Source: Paraprevotella sp.
Lineage (GTDB): Bacteria > Bacteroidota > Bacteroidia > Bacteroidales > Bacteroidaceae
Length of the DNA: 6,680 bases
Assembly (NCBI GenBank): GCA_017630975.1
Contig: JAGBUF010000212.1
Location: 1-6,680, forward strand
Reading direction: 5' to 3'
Position 1 is the stretch's first letter, and the number at the start of each line of letters is the position of its first letter. Below are positions 1-6,522 of the stretch, piece after piece. The notes under the pieces are model-generated. The model was not told where the DNA came from. It worked only from the letters and a program-made list of their open reading frames with translations, and searched no databases. Made by a program: the position numbers and the translations under genes.

Positions 1-866
1 ATCTAAGAGCATCATTGGAAAAATTACAATTGAATGATGCTTCTTTGACATTCCAGCCGGAGTCGTCAGTGGCTCTGGGATTTGGTTTCCGTTGCGGATT
101 TTTGGGATTGTTGCACATGGAGATAGTTCAGGAACGTCTTGATCGCGAATTCAATATGGATGTCATCACAACTGTTCCTAATGTCTCGTATCTGGTGTAT
201 GACAAACAAGGAGAGGTGAAAGAGGTGCATAACCCCGCCGGAATGCCCGATATCACTCTTATTGACCATATTGAGGAGCCATATATCAAAGCCTCTATCA
301 TTACTACAACGAATTTTATAGGCAATATCATGACGCTTTGTTTGGGTAAACGAGGTGAATTGATTAAACAGGATTATATCAGCGGTAATCGTGTGGAGTT
401 GCAATATTATTTGCCCTTGGGTGAAATTGTGATTGATTTTTACGACAAACTGAAGAGTATTTCCAAGGGATATGCTTCGTTCGACTATCATCAGGATGGA
501 TTCCGTCCGTCAAAACTTATCAAATTGGATATTTTGTTGAATGGTGAATCTGTTGATGCGTTGTCTACTCTGACACATTTTGACAATGCTGAGAGCTTTG
601 GAAGAAGGATGTGCGAGAAGTTGAAGGAACTGCTCCCACGTCAACAATTTGATATTGCTATTCAGGCTGCCATTGGTGCCAAAATCATCGCACGTGAAAC
701 GGTAAAACAGTTGCGTAAGGATGTGACTGCAAAATGTTATGGCGGTGATGTGAGCCGTAAACGTAAGTTGTTGGAGAAGCAGAAGAAGGGTAAGAAGCGC
801 ATGAAGCAGATTGGAAATGTGGAAGTGCCGCAAAAAGCTTTCCTTGCTGTGCTGAAGTTGGATTAA
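1..866 (+). CDS. lepA: Elongation factor 4 (LepA) GTPase, C-terminal half, 5' partial
   Basis: Elongation factor 4 is a ribosome-binding translational GTPase linked to back-translocation and to 30S subunit biogenesis. The reading frame is open from the left edge (first full codon at position 3), and about 287 residues of a protein normally near 600 are visible. The GTP-binding G domain lies outside the window. The sequence opens with [17 protein letters not shown] and continues through [20 protein letters not shown], the signature of the EF-G domain III-like region. An EF-G-type domain V follows (roughly visible residues 85-170), then the LepA-specific C-terminal domain. The basic tail contains [20 protein letters not shown] and ends [11 protein letters not shown], as expected for a complete C-terminus. 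The TTG at 15 is internal to the frame and is not the start. A Crp/Fnr regulator gene begins 14 bp downstream on the same strand. Identification is secure. Confidence 0.97.
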   Translation, partial: LRASLEKLQLNDASLTFQPESSVALGFGFRCGFLGLLHMEIVQERLDREFNMDVITTVPNVSYLVYDKQGEVKEVHNPAGMPDITLIDHIEEPYIKASIITTTNFIGNIMTLCLGKRGELIKQDYISGNRVELQYYLPLGEIVIDFYDKLKSISKGYASFDYHQDGFRPSKLIKLDILLNGESVDALSTLTHFDNAESFGRRMCEKLKELLPRQQFDIAIQAAIGAKIIARETVKQLRKDVTAKCYGGDVSRKRKLLEKQKKGKKRMKQIGNVEVPQKAFLAVLKLD

Positions 867-880
867 TAAATTCTGATACC

Positions 881-1489
881 ATGGATTTAAGACGGGATGT
901 AGCACGCGAGATTGCGCGTATTTATTGTCGCTTAAGCCCTAAGGGGGTTGAGGCGTTGTCGGAAATACTCGTTCCTTTTAAATACACCAAGGGCAGTGTG
1001 GTCTTGCCGGAAGGTGCTGTATGTCGTCATATGTATTTTGTAGAACGTGGCATGGTACGTCAGTATTATTATAAAGGCGGGCGCGACATCACGGAGCATT
1101 TCTCTTACGAGGGTCGCATTGTGGTATGTATAGAAAGTTTTCTCCGTCAAGAACCTTCAAAACTCATCGTTGAGGCTTTGGAAAACAGTTGTTTGTATGG
1201 TATTCCTTACGATGAACTGCATCAGTTGGCGGATGAGAACAAGGAAATAGAATTATTGTTCCGTAAAATTATGGAGCATGCGCTCATTAGTTCGCAAGTT
1301 TATGCGGATAGTCAGCGTTTTGAGAATGCGACTGAGCGTTATCTCCGTTTGTTGAACACCAAACCGGAAATATTGTTGAGAGCGCCCATGTTGCACATTG
1401 CTTCTTATCTGCAGATGTCGCCAGAAACATTGAGCCGTGTTCGTGCCGCGCATCTGGCGGGGGAGATTGGTAAGGATAAAAAGGAATAA
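881..1489 (+). CDS. Crp/Fnr-family transcriptional regulator
   Basis: This is a 202-residue cytoplasmic DNA-binding regulator. An N-terminal cyclic-nucleotide-binding-like beta-roll spans about residues 20-115 (GSVVLPEGAVCRHMYFVERG is typical). It is followed by a dimerisation helix (about 117-145) and a short C-terminal helix-turn-helix (about 150-190). The recognition region LHIASYLQMSPETLSRVRA (residues 171-189) matches the Bacteroidota branch of the family. The beta-roll lacks an obvious RxS phosphate-binding cassette like that of cAMP-binding CRP. Its four cysteines (16, 48, 83, 104) do not form an FNR-like N-terminal cluster, so the effector is unknown and it may sense neither cAMP nor oxygen. 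The ATG at 881 gives a normal-length N-terminus. No strong Shine-Dalgarno is visible, as usual in this phylum. It starts 14 bp after lepA, suggesting co-transcription. Family assignment is strong; its regulon cannot be deduced here. Confidence 0.9.
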   Translation: MDLRRDVAREIARIYCRLSPKGVEALSEILVPFKYTKGSVVLPEGAVCRHMYFVERGMVRQYYYKGGRDITEHFSYEGRIVVCIESFLRQEPSKLIVEALENSCLYGIPYDELHQLADENKEIELLFRKIMEHALISSQVYADSQRFENATERYLRLLNTKPEILLRAPMLHIASYLQMSPETLSRVRAAHLAGEIGKDKKE

Positions 1490-1521
1490 ACGGGCTGTTT
1501 TCGGCTGTAATATATTATAAG

Positions 1522-2748
1522 GTGAAAAATAAAGGTGTTGTAACTATTGTACTTTTTGCGTTCATCGCAGTGTTGGGTTGCATCGTAGTGAATCATTACG
1601 ATTCTATGAGATATGACCTGAATTATGGACTTCCACAAATCAGGATTGAATTTCCTCTTCGTGCTGATACGCTGTCGCGCGATTATTGGATTGAGAAATG
1701 TATGGCTGAGGTCGTGGATACAGACGGTTTTAGACGTACCGCAACGATGGATGTCAATGTCAAAGGGCGCGGGAACTCTACTTTTGCACAACCGAAGAGG
1801 CCCTATAATATCAAGTTGGAAGAACCAATCTCAATTTTAGGTTTACCAGCACGTAAACGCTACGTATTGTTGGCAAATTTCTTTGACCATTCATTGATGC
1901 GAAATGCCTTGGCTTTTGAAGTGGCACGTAACACTTCTTTAGCATCTACTACACCAAAGGGATGTCATGTAGAATTGGTCGTAAATGGAGAGTCGCAGGG
2001 TGTGTATTACTTGTGTGAGCGAGCCAAGGATATGGTGTCGAAGGAGTCCATTCTGTTGGAATTTGATACCTATGCTTACAAAGAGGATAAAATTGTATTC
2101 AAGACGAAACGCAACGGGTTGCCTGTATCTGTCCGCAATCCTGATAATCTGCCCAAACCGTTGCGGAAGAAGATGGAATTGTTGGTCAATTCCTTGGATT
2201 CATTGCCTTCGGAGCATGTAGATTTACAGTCTTTTGTGGATTACTTCATCGTCCAGGAACTTTGTCAGAATGCTGAGCCTAACGGACCACGTAGTTGTTT
2301 TGTACATTCAAACAGTAATGATTGTTTTGTAGCTGGTCCGGTTTGGGACTTTGATTTGGCTTTTAATACGGTCGGTGTTGATTCAATGAATGATACACGA
2401 CCTATGCGATTTTTTCATCTTGAAGGAATAAGACGCCTTACTTCTGATTCCTTATATAATTCATCAGCATTGTGGTATGGTGAGTATATGAAAAATCCAA
2501 ATTTTGTGATGATGTTAAAAGAAAGATGGGTAGAGTTGCGACCGAGTTTTGAACGACTCGTTACCTATATAGATAGTTTGGATAACTTGATTCGTCCGGC
2601 GGCTATAGAAGATCAAAGGATATGGAATCATCAAGAACCTGCAAGATTTGATACTTGTACGACGTTCGTTTCTGGCGTGAACACGCTGCGTCGTGTTTAT
2701 GAAGAACGTATAGTAAAGTTGGATAGTTTGATCCAATCAATAAAGTAG
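1522..2748 (+). CDS. CotH-family secreted kinase-like protein, probably membrane-anchored
   Basis: The 408-residue product resembles the CotH family, named for the Bacillus spore-coat protein kinase but widespread in non-sporulating bacteria. Residues 5-23 are hydrophobic after a basic N-terminus. VLGC at 17-20 could be a lipobox, but IVV after the cysteine could equally be part of a plain membrane anchor. Either way the body is predicted outside the cytoplasm. Family landmarks in order are KGRGNSTFAQPKRPYNIKLE (81-100), LLANFFDHSLMRN (116-128), NGESQGVYYLCE (155-166), DYFIVQELCQNAEPNGPRS (240-258) and GPVWDFDLAF (272-281). The last carries the acidic pair (D276, D278) that I infer is the metal-binding kinase motif. 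Where many relatives have N-x-D in the preceding motif, this protein has NAE (250-252). The start is GTG, placed directly before the basic N-terminus. It lies 32 bp after the Crp/Fnr gene with no terminator between. Substrate and physiological role are unknown. Confidence 0.85.
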   Translation: MKNKGVVTIVLFAFIAVLGCIVVNHYDSMRYDLNYGLPQIRIEFPLRADTLSRDYWIEKCMAEVVDTDGFRRTATMDVNVKGRGNSTFAQPKRPYNIKLEEPISILGLPARKRYVLLANFFDHSLMRNALAFEVARNTSLASTTPKGCHVELVVNGESQGVYYLCERAKDMVSKESILLEFDTYAYKEDKIVFKTKRNGLPVSVRNPDNLPKPLRKKMELLVNSLDSLPSEHVDLQSFVDYFIVQELCQNAEPNGPRSCFVHSNSNDCFVAGPVWDFDLAFNTVGVDSMNDTRPMRFFHLEGIRRLTSDSLYNSSALWYGEYMKNPNFVMMLKERWVELRPSFERLVTYIDSLDNLIRPAAIEDQRIWNHQEPARFDTCTTFVSGVNTLRRVYEERIVKLDSLIQSIK

Positions 2749-2777
2749 TACATTGTTTTCTACCTAAACTAAAAGTT

Positions 2778-2828
2778 AAACAAGAAGGCTGTTTTTGAGT
2801 AATTACTCTTAAAACAGCCTTCTTGTTT
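2778..2828. terminator. Bidirectional hairpin terminator between convergent genes
   Basis: A perfect 18-bp inverted repeat (2778-2795 with 2811-2828) is extended by a small internal loop and four more pairs (2797-2800 with 2805-2808), closing on an AATT tetraloop. The outer part of the stem is A-rich on the left and T-rich on the right, giving a T-rich tail for transcription in both directions. It sits 29 bp after the cotH-like stop codon and 17 bp beyond the stop of the convergent ligase gene. That is where a shared rho-independent terminator would be expected. Confidence 0.9.
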
Positions 2829-2845
2829 GTATGGATTCTAATTGA

Positions 2846-4504
2846 TTAAATCTCAACGTTGGTGTATTTGAATCGTTTGATACTTCTCTTTGGAGTCTTC
2901 TCAAACTCTTCCTGCATAATCTTGATACCGGTTAATTTGGCATAAGGTGGAACGAGACTGTTTAACTCTGTTCTATTTTGTTCCATGAGTTTTGCCCAGT
3001 CCTCATCGGTGTTGATTCCCGCTTTCTTGCCTTCTTCGAAGTCTGGGTATACCAAACCATAGAGCTTGTCGCCTTTTTGGATGACAACACTCTCGTTGAC
3101 CAATGTCAAGTTGTTGAGTACATCCTCAATCTCTTCCGGATAGATGTTCTGACCATTGGCACCGAGCAACATGTTCTTGCTTCTTCCTTTGATGAAAACG
3201 AAACCATCTTTATCAATGATACCTAAGTCTCCTGTGTGATACCAACCGTCTATCAATGTTTGTGCAGTGGCTTCCTCATTCTTGTAATAACCTAACATTA
3301 CATTTGTTCCTTTTGCAAGAATTTCGCCTACTACATTTTCGGGGTCACTACTGTTAATCTTCAATTCCATACGTGGAGCAGCCTTGCCACAAGAACCTAA
3401 TTTAAATTCTTTAAAGTCTGCATAAGAAAGAATAGGTGCACATTCTGTAGCGCCATAGCCCACAGTATAGTTGAAACCGATATCTTTAAGCAATGCTTCA
3501 ATTTCGCGGTTGAATGCGGCACCACCAACGATGACTTCATAGAAATTACCACCGAAGGCATTTCGTAATTGTGCGCAAATTTTATTTTTAATTTTCTGGC
3601 TGATGACCGGCATTTTCAGTAACATTCTGACGGTCAATCCTTGAATCTTAGGAAGAACAGCCTTGCGGATGATCTTTTCAATAATCAGCGGAACGGCTAC
3701 CACCAAGCGTGGCTTGATTTCAGCGAAGGCTGCAAAAAGAAGAGTCGGTGACGGGTTTTTGGTCAAGAAATAGACATGGCAACCATGTGTGAACTCAAAC
3801 AGGAATTCAAATGCCATACCATACATGTGTGCCATCGGCAACATAGAGATAACTTTGTCGCCTGCTTTCATATTTTTGCCGATTGCTTCTTTTGCAAAAT
3901 CCAAATTGGACCACAATGCACGATAAGGTATCATTACGCCCTTAGAGTTGCTTGTTGTTCCTGATGTATAATTAAGAAGTCCCATTTCTTCAGGTGAATC
4001 CTTGTAGTATGAAATGTGTTCAGGAAGGAATTTATTGGGGAAACGCTCACCGAAAAGTTTGTTCAGATTCTCACGAGCGTAAGCAGTCTTTTCATTATGA
4101 CATACCAACAATGAATAATCGGGGATATTGATGATGGCGTCCAAGCCGGGCATCTCGTCAGCATTGAGGTTTTTCCACACCAAATCGCCAACAAATAGTA
4201 ATTTGGATTCACTGTGGTTAACAATCGCATGTACTTGCTCTGGCATGAAGTCAGGTAGGATAGGGACTGCTACTGCACCGTATGTTACGGTTGCGAAGAA
4301 TGCGATACCCCAATTGGCACTGTTGCGACCGCAAAGAGCAATCTTGTCACCTTTCTTAATGTCACTCTGTTCGAAAATAATGTGGAGTTTTTCAATAATT
4401 CGAGCGACATCCTTGTATTGATAGGTTTCTCCTCTGTAGTCTGATAAGGCATCTAAGTCCCAATGCTTTTTGACGCTGTTCTCAATCAAAGCGTTTAAAC
4501 TCAT
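2846..4504 (-). CDS. AMP-binding long-chain acyl-CoA (or acyl-ACP) ligase
   Basis: This ANL-superfamily adenylate-forming enzyme of 552 residues probably activates a fatty acid with ATP to an acyl-adenylate and transfers it to CoA or ACP. In this numbering the motifs are the phosphate-binding loop YTSGTTSNSKGV (179-190), GYGATE (349-354), WYHTGD (421-426), the hinge region KGRSKN (439-444) followed by GQNIYPEEIE (451-460), and KTPKRSIKRF near the C-terminus. In the last, K543 fits the catalytic lysine of the mobile C-terminal domain. No transmembrane helix stands out. The frame is open 15 codons further upstream, to an ATG at 4549. I chose 4504 because the protein then begins MSLNALIENSVKKHW, like relatives I recall, and because a promoter match lies between 4537 and 4567, putting the 4549 start inside it. 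The ATG at 4513 is also possible. Chain length and acceptor cannot be told from sequence. It follows yggS on the same strand but probably has its own promoter. Confidence 0.92.
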   Translation of the reverse strand: MSLNALIENSVKKHWDLDALSDYRGETYQYKDVARIIEKLHIIFEQSDIKKGDKIALCGRNSANWGIAFFATVTYGAVAVPILPDFMPEQVHAIVNHSESKLLFVGDLVWKNLNADEMPGLDAIINIPDYSLLVCHNEKTAYARENLNKLFGERFPNKFLPEHISYYKDSPEEMGLLNYTSGTTSNSKGVMIPYRALWSNLDFAKEAIGKNMKAGDKVISMLPMAHMYGMAFEFLFEFTHGCHVYFLTKNPSPTLLFAAFAEIKPRLVVAVPLIIEKIIRKAVLPKIQGLTVRMLLKMPVISQKIKNKICAQLRNAFGGNFYEVIVGGAAFNREIEALLKDIGFNYTVGYGATECAPILSYADFKEFKLGSCGKAAPRMELKINSSDPENVVGEILAKGTNVMLGYYKNEEATAQTLIDGWYHTGDLGIIDKDGFVFIKGRSKNMLLGANGQNIYPEEIEDVLNNLTLVNESVVIQKGDKLYGLVYPDFEEGKKAGINTDEDWAKLMEQNRTELNSLVPPYAKLTGIKIMQEEFEKTPKRSIKRFKYTNVEI

Positions 4505-4536
4505 GTTATTCATTGCACATTCTTTTAAAATTTGTG

Positions 4537-4567
4537 CAAAAATAGACATAAATTCTGATTAAAGCAA
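4537..4567 (-). promoter_or_regulatory. Bacteroidota-type sigma-ABfr promoter for the ligase gene
   Basis: Read on the minus strand, TTG (4567-4565) is followed after 20 nt by TATTTTTG (4544-4537). The second element matches the -7 consensus TAnnTTTG exactly, and the spacing fits the known -33/-7 arrangement of the Bacteroides primary sigma factor; the -33 box is CTTG rather than TTTG. Transcription would start roughly 5-10 nt further on, leaving a leader of about 20-30 nt before the ATG at 4504. The element lies between the yggS stop codon and the ligase start. Confidence 0.65.
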
Positions 4568-4583
4568 GCTATTTGCTATTATT

Positions 4584-5252
4584 TTACATTCGTGCTCCAA
4601 ATATGTTGCTTCCTACTCTGATGAGTGTACTGCCTTCTTCAATGGCAATAGGGTAGTCGTCGCTCATGCCCCATGAACATTCGGAAAAGTCCTCAGAATC
4701 TACGAATATCGTATTTTTTATTTCCTGAAACAATGCATGTGCTTTGTGGAATTCTTCCCGTATGATGTGTGCATCGTTAGTATTGGTTGCCATGCACATA
4801 AGTCCTTTGATACGTACATTTTTCAAGTTTTTCCAGTCTTCATGCTGAAAGAACCATTTACATTCTTCAGGGGTGAAACCGAATTTTGTTTCTTCCTGGG
4901 CGACATGGATTTGAATCAAACATGGAATAATTCGATTGACTTTAAGCGCTTGTTTGTTGATTTCGCATAGTAACTTGTATGAATCAACGGCATGAATCAT
5001 GGATACAAAAGGGGCGATGTATTTCACTTTATTGGTCTGCAGATGTCCGATAAAGTGCCATTCAATGTCTTTGGGCATGCATTCATGCTTTTGTTTGAGT
5101 TCTTGGGCATGACTTTCTCCAAACAGCCGTTGTCCGCATGCGTATGCGTCCATCAGTTTTTCTATAGGTTGGTATTTTGAAACAGCCACCAATCTAACAT
5201 TTGTCGGAAGGGTGGCTGTGATTCGTTTTATTTCGTTTTGGATGTGCGACAT
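4584..5252 (-). CDS. yggS: YggS/PROSC-family pyridoxal-phosphate-binding protein
   Basis: The 222-residue cytoplasmic protein belongs to the YggS/YlmE/PLPBP family. These fold as a PLP-binding TIM barrel like the N-terminal domain of alanine racemase, show no clear enzyme activity, and help control PLP and amino/keto-acid homeostasis. The PLP lysine is K26 in RLVAVSKYQP. HFIGHLQTNKVK follows in the middle of the barrel. Near the C-terminus, SWGMSDDYPIAIEEGST and LIRVGSNIFGAR form the expected phosphate-binding segment (GMSxD and the R-x-G-x-x-IFG end). Length is normal for the family and the ATG at 5252 gives a complete N-terminus. It begins 26 bp after the DUF4494 gene on the same strand, so the two are probably one operon. 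An AT-rich palindrome occupies the short gap. Confidence 0.95.
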   Translation of the reverse strand: MSHIQNEIKRITATLPTNVRLVAVSKYQPIEKLMDAYACGQRLFGESHAQELKQKHECMPKDIEWHFIGHLQTNKVKYIAPFVSMIHAVDSYKLLCEINKQALKVNRIIPCLIQIHVAQEETKFGFTPEECKWFFQHEDWKNLKNVRIKGLMCMATNTNDAHIIREEFHKAHALFQEIKNTIFVDSEDFSECSWGMSDDYPIAIEEGSTLIRVGSNIFGARM

Positions 5253-5258
5253 TTTACA

Positions 5259-5276
5259 CCTTATTATATAATAGGG
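5259..5276. repeat. AT-rich palindrome in the gap before yggS
   Basis: A perfect 12-bp palindrome (core TATTATATAATA, 5262-5273) is flanked by CCT and GGG, which extend the pairing by two C-G pairs and a wobble. It fills most of the 26-bp gap between the DUF4494 stop and the yggS start. It could be a weak RNA hairpin or an operator. It could also be chance symmetry in AT-rich intergenic DNA. No function is shown. Confidence 0.4.
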
Positions 5277-5278
5277 AT

Positions 5279-5749
5279 TTATTCTTCAGGTTGGTCGGCA
5301 GAAGCGGTTGACCTTACTTGATAGTGAAAAACATCCATAATAGGAGTTTCTGCAACGGAGATGATTTCGTAGTCTACCATGCTGCCTTCCATGCCTTTAT
5401 CCAAACGTTTTACGGCGTCGCGGAGGTCGGATGCCTGTACGAGCATGTTTTGGTTGGTCTTCTTTTCTGCACCACTTTTCTCGTCTAATGTGATGAATGC
5501 CACTTTTGCTTTGAACCAGCGGTCTGCGTCACTGTCTGTTGTTTCAAACATTTCTGCAAATTTTGCCCGTTTGATGTCCGATACTTCAAACTCGCCGGAC
5601 ATGAACGGCTTGATTTCTTCCAAGAATCTGCGTTCAGCCTCAGTGAAACTGAGTGCATCCACAAGATAAGGTTCTGTGACTTTTTTTATCATTCCATTTT
5701 CGAGTGTCTTTTCATATCTGACTTTACACTCAAACCAATCGTTCATCAT
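5279..5749 (-). CDS. DUF4494 domain-containing protein
   Basis: This 156-residue soluble protein has the character of the DUF4494 family, which I know mainly from Bacteroidota and for which I know no established function. The N-terminus NDWFECKVRYEKTLENGM followed by KKVTEPYLVDALSFTEAERR is the family hallmark. The C-terminal half has a second alpha/beta-like segment (YEIISVAETPIMDVFHY) and a short acidic tail ending DQPEE. There is no signal peptide, membrane segment or catalytic motif. Two adjacent ATGs (5749 and 5746) are equally possible starts and differ by one residue. A consensus TACCTTTG element lies 28 nt upstream of the first. It is probably the first gene of an operon with yggS, 26 bp downstream. 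Joint expression with a PLP-homeostasis protein is suggestive but does not establish a shared pathway. Confidence 0.85.
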   Translation of the reverse strand: MMNDWFECKVRYEKTLENGMIKKVTEPYLVDALSFTEAERRFLEEIKPFMSGEFEVSDIKRAKFAEMFETTDSDADRWFKAKVAFITLDEKSGAEKKTNQNMLVQASDLRDAVKRLDKGMEGSMVDYEIISVAETPIMDVFHYQVRSTASADQPEE

Positions 5750-5777
5750 ATTTATCTTTGTTTTTATATTCTTACCA

Positions 5778-5785
5778 CAAAGGTA
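5778..5785 (-). promoter_or_regulatory. Promoter -7 element for the DUF4494-yggS operon
   Basis: On the minus strand the sequence reads TACCTTTG, an exact match to the Bacteroidota -7 consensus TAnnTTTG, 28 nt before the ATG at 5749. That leaves a leader of about 20 nt. No TTTG is seen at the usual 19-20 nt upstream; the nearest TTTG (5821-5818) is 32 nt away, so the -33 element is weak or absent. The 144-bp gap 5750-5893 holds nothing else I can name. Confidence 0.55.
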
Positions 5786-5893
5786 TAGGATAATTCTTAA
5801 AAGAGGAGCATTTGTTGCAAAGAAATGATGCTGAAAATGGTTTTTATCCCTTATGGGTGGCGTTATAAAGGATGAATGGAATGAGGGGGCGGG

Positions 5894-6163
5894 TTATTTG
5901 CGTTTGCCGAATATGCGTCGGATGCTACGCACTACTTTCATGCCTAATAAAAGTCCATCAAATATAGCCACTCCGTTGTCAACCATCCCCAAGATGTTGC
6001 CAAATCTGGATGCCGGTTTAGGTGCTGGTGCAAACAATGAATTGAAGTCCTCTTTCATCAGTTTTGCACTTTCGTTAATCTGGCATTTGATTTCGGCTTT
6101 TCTTTTCCGAATGTCTGCCAAAGCGTCATTGTGGGTCGGTTGTGGACTGCTGTTTTGTGTCAT
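5894..6163 (-). CDS. Small basic hypothetical protein, third gene of the YtxH/holin-like cassette
   Basis: This 89-residue protein has no assigned function I recognise. A polar N-terminus leads into a charged probable helix rich in K, R and E (about residues 14-40, including DIRKRKAEIKCQINESAKLM). A proline/alanine linker (APAPKPAS, about 45-52) follows, then a moderately hydrophobic stretch (about 54-74, GNILGMVDNGVAIFDGLLLG). The tail is strongly basic: MKVVRSIRRIFGKRK. This suggests a peripheral or weakly inserted membrane protein with a cytoplasmic basic end. Its ATG lies 38 nt inside the upstream holin-like gene in another frame, suggesting translational coupling. No convincing alternative start lies downstream. 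The layout is reminiscent of enterobacterial YqjK (charged N-terminal helix, central hydrophobic part, basic C-terminus), but I claim only similarity of position and architecture. The opposite-strand frame 5853-6182 is less plausible. Confidence 0.75.
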   Translation of the reverse strand: MTQNSSPQPTHNDALADIRKRKAEIKCQINESAKLMKEDFNSLFAPAPKPASRFGNILGMVDNGVAIFDGLLLGMKVVRSIRRIFGKRK

Positions 6164-6518
6164 GAGAAGTGTTGATGAATAATTTGGTCATGAAACGTGC
6201 CAATGGTTGTATCACCCAACGGTTTCTGTTAAAATAAAACAATAGTGCGATGAAGAAGACGGTGATGGCGACAATGCCAAATCCTAATGGTAGACTGTGA
6301 AGGGTATCTCCAAGGTAATAAGCCAAAGCGAAGGTCGCAAATAACAGTCCGATGAATCCCATCAGGATGAGGATGATGGCTATCAGTAGGGCAGATAATA
6401 TTAAGGTCAACTTTTCTGCCGTATCCCATTTGATATAATCTTTTTGGAGTTCAATGTATTTTTTGAACTCCAAAAAGATTCTACCGATACTTTCTATATT
6501 GTTGTTGTTTGAAAACAT
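6126..6518 (-). CDS. Holin-superfamily (YqjE-like) two-helix membrane protein
   Basis: The 130-residue product resembles the small chromosomal proteins annotated as phage holin family / YqjE-like. An amphipathic N-terminal segment with FLEFKKYIELQKDYIKWDTA (15-34) precedes a long hydrophobic helix (about 37-66), a short turn (YYLGDTLHSLP) and a second helix (about 78-96). A basic, polar C-terminal tail follows. The two-helix hairpin with both ends probably cytoplasmic fits that family. The name reflects similarity; nothing here indicates phage lysis, since there is no endolysin or other phage gene nearby. The ATG at 6518 lies 4 nt after the stop of the YtxH-domain gene, and the 3' end overlaps the next gene by 38 nt. 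Such packing implies one operon. Codons 13-28 contain a perfect inverted repeat, listed separately. Confidence 0.85.
   Translation of the reverse strand: MFSNNNNIESIGRIFLEFKKYIELQKDYIKWDTAEKLTLILSALLIAIILILMGFIGLLFATFALAYYLGDTLHSLPLGFGIVAITVFFIALLFYFNRNRWVIQPLARFMTKLFINTSHDTKQQSTTDPQ
6437..6480. repeat. Perfect 18-bp inverted repeat inside the holin-like gene
   Basis: Positions 6437-6454 and 6463-6480 are exact reverse complements, separated by 8 nt. The repeat begins 38 nt inside the coding sequence and would form a long stem-loop in the mRNA with loop AAAATACA. No T-tract follows on either strand, so it is not a standard terminator. Five of the 18 pairs are G-C. Confidence 0.9.
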
Positions 6519-6522
6519 TGTC

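Noticed and set aside
66..905. Several minus-strand frames of 65-141 codons opposite lepA
   Set aside because: lepA is unmistakable across this region. The antisense products look like reverse translations of it, with no domain signal.
1405..1791. A 128-codon minus-strand frame across the Crp/Fnr-CotH junction
   Set aside because: It overlaps two well-supported plus-strand genes antisense, and its product has no recognisable family character.
4128..4421. A 97-codon plus-strand frame opposite the acyl ligase gene
   Set aside because: It is antisense to strongly conserved ligase coding sequence and its product has no family character.
5842..5872. Possible weak hairpin downstream of the small basic protein gene as an operon terminator
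   Set aside because: Only about 7 pairs including a wobble, a 10-nt loop and no T-tract on the minus strand, so I do not call a terminator.
5853..6182. A 109-codon plus-strand frame opposite the small basic protein gene
   Set aside because: It lies almost entirely antisense to a gene that fits a tight minus-strand operon. Its translation shows no recognisable domain or coherent membrane topology.
6126..6518. Prophage or lysis cassette suggested by the holin-like gene
   Set aside because: No endolysin, spanin, structural or integrase gene is present. The neighbours (YtxH-domain protein and small basic protein) fit a chromosomal YqjD/YqjE-type operon better.
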